Shown: positions 63,109 through 64,000 of the stretch, in pieces
Numbering within the stretch: the first letter of the stretch is position 1
How the letters are laid out: the number at the start of each line of letters is the position of its first letter
From: Thiohalocapsa sp. PB-PSB1
GTDB lineage: Bacteria > Pseudomonadota > Gammaproteobacteria > Chromatiales > Chromatiaceae
Direction of reading: 5' to 3'
Assembly (NCBI GenBank): GCA_016745215.1
Contig: CP050890.1
Location: 682,001-746,000, forward strand
Length of the DNA: 64,000 nucleotides
Notes under the pieces: generated by a model
What the model was told of the DNA's origin: nothing
What the model saw: only the letters and a program-made list of their open reading frames with translations
Database searches by the model: none
Position numbers and translations under genes: made by a program

Positions 63109-63282
63109 GGGATAGACCACGTTTTTCTGCTAGACTTGGTTCGGTGCTATAGTCCTCTTACGTGACATTAAAACTGTCCCTTTCGTTTAGGGCCAGCACT
63201 CACGCACCAAAAACAAAAGGGCATATCTGGTTATCATGTTGAGTGACTATATGTTGCTATTGTCTTTGAGATCCTGTGATCC

Positions 63283-64000
63283 ATGCCTAGACGCGCACGT
63301 ATCATCACCGCCGGCTACCCAATGCATGTGATCCTGCGCGGGATCGACCGGGCTGCGGTGTTTTTCGAGGATGCTGATCGCCAGTTTTTCCTGGATCATC
63401 TGGCCGCGGTGGCTGCGGAGGAATCGGTTGCTGTGCACGCGTATGTGCTGATGACCAACCACCTTCATCTGCTGATGACCGCCGCACGCGATGATGGCGT
63501 GTCGGCGGTAATGAAGCGCGTTGGGCAGCGGTATGTCCAGCACGTCAACCGGACCTCTCGTCGCACGGGCGGCTTGTTCGAGGGCCGGTTCCGCTCATCG
63601 CTGATTGAGGCCGACACCTATCTGCTGGCCTGCCAGCGTTACATCGAGCTCAATCCGGTTCGTGCCTCGATGGTCAGTGTGCCTGGTGATTATCGCTGGT
63701 CGAGCCATCGGGCCAATGCGCTTGGCCGCCGGGATTCCGTGGTCACACCGCACCCGCTGTACCAAGACTTGGCAGACTCTGATCAGGCTCGTTTTGCTGC
63801 GTATCGCAGGTTGTTCGAGGATATGCTCAGCGCCGAGTTGCTTCAACGTTTCCGCGAGTGCACCAACGGCGGCTTCGTGCTTGGCAGCCCAAAGTTCGAG
63901 CGGCAGATCGCCGCTATGCTCGGTAGACGAACCTGGAAGGGGGCACCGGGACGGCCGCTAAAGGAAATCGATGCGGATGAGCAAGGTGAGCTTGCATTGT
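63283..64000 (+). CDS. REP-associated tyrosine transposase (RAYT), 3' end outside window
   Basis: 239 codons open to the window edge. MPRRARIITAGYPMHVILRG is the usual RAYT N-terminus; LMTNHLHLLM carries the HUH motif; FEGRFRSSLIEADTYLLACQRYIELNPVRASMV holds the catalytic-Tyr helix; the downstream part (FERQIAAMLGRRTWKGAPGR) is typical. It should process single-stranded REP hairpins. The first RAYT at 41362 is a distant paralogue. The 140 bp upstream contain AAAACTGTCCC and similar REP-like pieces. Confidence 0.88.
   Translation, partial: MPRRARIITAGYPMHVILRGIDRAAVFFEDADRQFFLDHLAAVAAEESVAVHAYVLMTNHLHLLMTAARDDGVSAVMKRVGQRYVQHVNRTSRRTGGLFEGRFRSSLIEADTYLLACQRYIELNPVRASMVSVPGDYRWSSHRANALGRRDSVVTPHPLYQDLADSDQARFAAYRRLFEDMLSAELLQRFRECTNGGFVLGSPKFERQIAAMLGRRTWKGAPGRPLKEIDADEQGELAL

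Overview
The window reads as a GC-rich chromosome segment of a gammaproteobacterium. The gene families (OmpR-type two-component system with a Spy-like sensor, MscK, PEP-CTERM-like sorting signal, DUF1254/DUF1214 proteins) and the number of insertion sequences fit a purple-sulfur-type lineage (Chromatiaceae or relatives), but no rRNA, tRNA or phototrophy gene is present, so the placement is tentative.

Layout. 1-7850: a cut-off lipoprotein hydrolase, a DUF4105 remnant, then module A: a TetR regulator, two DUF1254 exported proteins, an outer-membrane barrel, transposon debris and a DUF4239 membrane protein. 8320-11330: a Spy-like periplasmic protein, an EF-hand protein, and a response regulator/histidine kinase pair. 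12160-18050 (minus): DUF4239, AI-2E-type permease, DUF2955 permease, HlyD/EmrA adaptor, a tiny RRM-like protein and an AraC regulator, bracketed by copies of a degenerate 46-bp repeat. 19200-23590: module B, a second copy of the tetR/DUF1254/DUF1254/DUF4239 block, exactly 17,500 bp downstream over the first 3.3 kb.

23760-35060 is a mobile-element graveyard: three IS91-like copies (two decayed, one frameshifted), an ArdC fragment fused to an IS91 tail, IS4-type fragments, one GT-C type glycosyltransferase gene of lower GC, and two intact IS elements with visible terminal inverted repeats and target duplications. 35070-44630 looks like a cluster of integron attC sites without an integrase (CALIN-like). 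It holds an unusual double alpha/beta-hydrolase gene split by an IS5 element, an intact IS91/IS1294-type element, an orphan cassette gene, a RAYT (REP-associated tyrosine transposase) element and a PaeR7I-type restriction-modification pair.

44990-45700 and 54420-55910 carry very unusual low-complexity arrays built on the core AAAGTGGGTGTCC and its inverse. At least two of the insertions are bracketed by duplications of flanking host DNA (39 bp and 211 bp). The first array has removed the N-terminus, with Walker A, of an ABC transporter ATPase. Between the arrays lies a tight minus-strand operon: DAACS symporter, periplasmic binding protein, DUF481 outer-membrane protein and MscK channel, followed by an HTH regulator.

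56360-62610 (minus) is the most striking functional unit. A 5'-nucleotidase and an ExeM/NucH-type extracellular nuclease both end in a dockerin-like double calcium repeat, and between them sits a small cohesin-domain protein with a PEP-CTERM-like anchor. I infer a minimal cohesin-dockerin complex for breaking down extracellular nucleic acid at the cell surface. The window ends with a glycosyltransferase remnant and a RAYT gene cut by the window edge.
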